64,000 bases of DNA from JAFGPL01 sp963781805. GTDB lineage: Bacteria; Bacteroidota; Bacteroidia; Bacteroidales; UBA10428. The notes beneath the pieces are model-generated. The model saw only the letters and a program-made list of their open reading frames with translations, was not told where the DNA came from and did no database searches. Positions 62,810 to 64,000 of the stretch are shown piece after piece. The DNA is taken from positions 4,030,001 through 4,094,000 of the forward strand of contig CAWAHF010000004.1 of the NCBI GenBank assembly GCA_963781805.1, given 5' to 3'. Position 1 is the first letter of the stretch; each line of letters starts with the position of its first letter. Made by a program: the position numbers and the translations under genes.

Positions 62810-64000
62810 CTAATTGATAATCAGGAATTCTATATCTTTCTGGGTTTCGTTACCTAATTTGTCTTGCGCTCTAACTTTGATGTTGTAATCTCCCTTAGCC
62901 GGAAAATAGTTGATAAGACCTGCATACTTCTTTTCCTGTGCTCCGTTTACCGAATAATACATTTGATCAAACCCGACAACTCCATCGGTGCTTGATAGAA
63001 ACAATACCACATGACTGGGATACTCTTCAATTTCTTTATTTTCTTTGATTTCTTTTCCAAGCGGATTTGTACTAAAACGTGTGAATATTTCCGGGCCTGT
63101 GTTATCAACGACTACCAGAAATTCCGATGAACTTGTATTTTCAACGTTATCATAACCAGTTACCTTTACCTTATGTGTACCCTGGTTTTCGATGGAAAAC
63201 TGATTCTGGTAAACATTTGCATCTGAATCATCCACAGTGTACTCAATTCTATCCAGACCAGACTCACTATCAACTGCTTTCAATATAATTTTTGTTTTAC
63301 CCGAAATATATACGGTATCTCTGAAAACAAACATAGGACCGGCAAAACCGTGTTTTACATTCGGACCTGTTAAATCTACATAGGGAATTGTGGTTTTATC
63401 GCCCGACTCTATACTTTCGGTTCTGTTGTTTACATTGTCAAGCGCATAGGCCTTAACGGTGAGATTTCCGGTAACGTTTGTCAGCATAAAAGGTCGTTCA
63501 TATTTTTTGAATTCTCCGTTATTTAACGAATAATAGACCTCTTTCACTCCCGATTTATTATCCAGCGTTGTCAATTTCAACTGACTTCTTCCGGAAGAAT
63601 ATTCCTTACCGTTGGCAAAAAAACTTTTTCCGAGTATTTCCTGCACGATAACCGGAGGAGTCTTGTCTACATAAAATTCAAATGTGTTAGGACTTTCAAT
63701 GTTATCAACCTTGTCTTTTGCATAGAAGGTGATTTTATGATCTCCCTGACTAATATAAGCCCCTGATATCGGAGTGACATAAGCTTTTTCGGGGCCATCA
63801 TCAATAGTATAAAAAATATTCTCTATCCCAACGCCCGAAACATCATCGGATTTGAGAATAATTTTTGAGCGGGCTGAAAGCATATTTTCGAATGAATCGC
63901 CTGAAATTTTATAACTGGTTTTGGGTTTTGATTTGTCAATAACGATTATCAATTCATGCTGGTGTTCCACGTTTCCTACATTATCAACTGCATAATACTT
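62810..64000 (-). CDS. Protein of OmpL47-type repeats (5' partial)
   Basis: The frame is open to the right edge, so the N-terminus lies outside; about 396 residues are visible. It holds at least four copies of a module of about 90 residues with the pattern (I/Y)YxxDDG...Y...G.H.(I/V)...A.DxVxNxE.....(V)DxTxPxI, for example GDHKITFYAKDKVDNIES and GTHKVKVTGYDNVENTSS. These resemble the OmpL47-type beta-sandwich domain of surface or adhesion proteins. The visible C-terminus is FLIIN with no type IX sorting tail. A surface-binding role is inferred. Confidence 0.8.
   Translation of the reverse strand, partial: KYYAVDNVGNVEHQHELIIVIDKSKPKTSYKISGDSFENMLSARSKIILKSDDVSGVGIENIFYTIDDGPEKAYVTPISGAYISQGDHKITFYAKDKVDNIESPNTFEFYVDKTPPVIVQEILGKSFFANGKEYSSGRSQLKLTTLDNKSGVKEVYYSLNNGEFKKYERPFMLTNVTGNLTVKAYALDNVNNRTESIESGDKTTIPYVDLTGPNVKHGFAGPMFVFRDTVYISGKTKIILKAVDSESGLDRIEYTVDDSDANVYQNQFSIENQGTHKVKVTGYDNVENTSSSEFLVVVDNTGPEIFTRFSTNPLGKEIKENKEIEEYPSHVVLFLSSTDGVVGFDQMYYSVNGAQEKKYAGLINYFPAKGDYNIKVRAQDKLGNETQKDIEFLIIN

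Overview
The window comes from a member of the Bacteroidota, most likely an environmental Bacteroidia relative; the exact order cannot be fixed from sequence alone. The evidence is a PKD-repeat surface protein with a type IX secretion sorting tail beside a PorP/SprF protein, two carboxypeptidase-regulatory/TonB receptors, a fused LpxC-FabZ, a GSCFA protein, a DUF59-SufE-SufS-SufD-SufC-SufB cluster, AT-rich DNA, few Shine-Dalgarno sequences, and one promoter of the TTG-N20-TAnnTTTG type. No rRNA, tRNA, CRISPR array or prophage was seen.

Layout. 1-5.9 kb: right end of a giant modular secreted protein and its PorP/SprF partner. 6-7.5 kb: polyprenyl-phosphate sugar transferase with an odd middle domain. 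7.5-10.3 kb: a GH28 plus CE15 pair for pectin and glucuronoxylan. 10.4-10.6 kb: a MITE-like element with an 8-bp target duplication. 10.7-13 kb: AraC/MGMT repair protein and a secreted beta-propeller protein. 13-18.8 kb: SUF iron-sulfur assembly operon. 18.9-20 kb: thiL. 20.9-26.3 kb: MFS transporter, GH15 and a trehalose synthase/phosphatase fusion. 27.4-30.2 kb: GH35 beta-galactosidase.

30.3-34.8 kb is a mobile-element cluster: a RAYT gene framed by REP hairpins, an IS630-type element whose two reading frames meet at an A8 run, an adjoining fold-back MITE that shares its ends, an AT-rich membrane-protein gene, and a decayed second RAYT copy. 34.8-38 kb: TonB receptor plus lipoprotein. 38-46.2 kb: GSCFA protein, alpha/beta hydrolase, yjbQ, queG, then the rimP-nusA-infB operon with a strong hairpin in its leader. 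46.4-51.1 kb: HD phosphohydrolase followed by lipid A genes lpxD, lpxC-fabZ and lpxA.

51.1-56 kb is an accessory zone with broken GxxExxY genes, hairpin arrays, two small genes (one interrupted by a stop) and a stand-alone TIR-like protein that is a plausible anti-phage effector. 55.9-58.9 kb: small His/Cys-rich exported protein and a TonB receptor, probably a metal-linked pair. 59-62.7 kb: enolase, TrmO, DUF3795 and cupin genes. The right edge cuts into a protein built of OmpL47-type repeats.

The core genes look ordinary for the phylum. The places worth a second look are the mobile cluster at 30-35 kb, the 250-bp element at 10.4 kb, the TIR locus and the rimP leader. Nothing here can be claimed as a proven new system from sequence alone.
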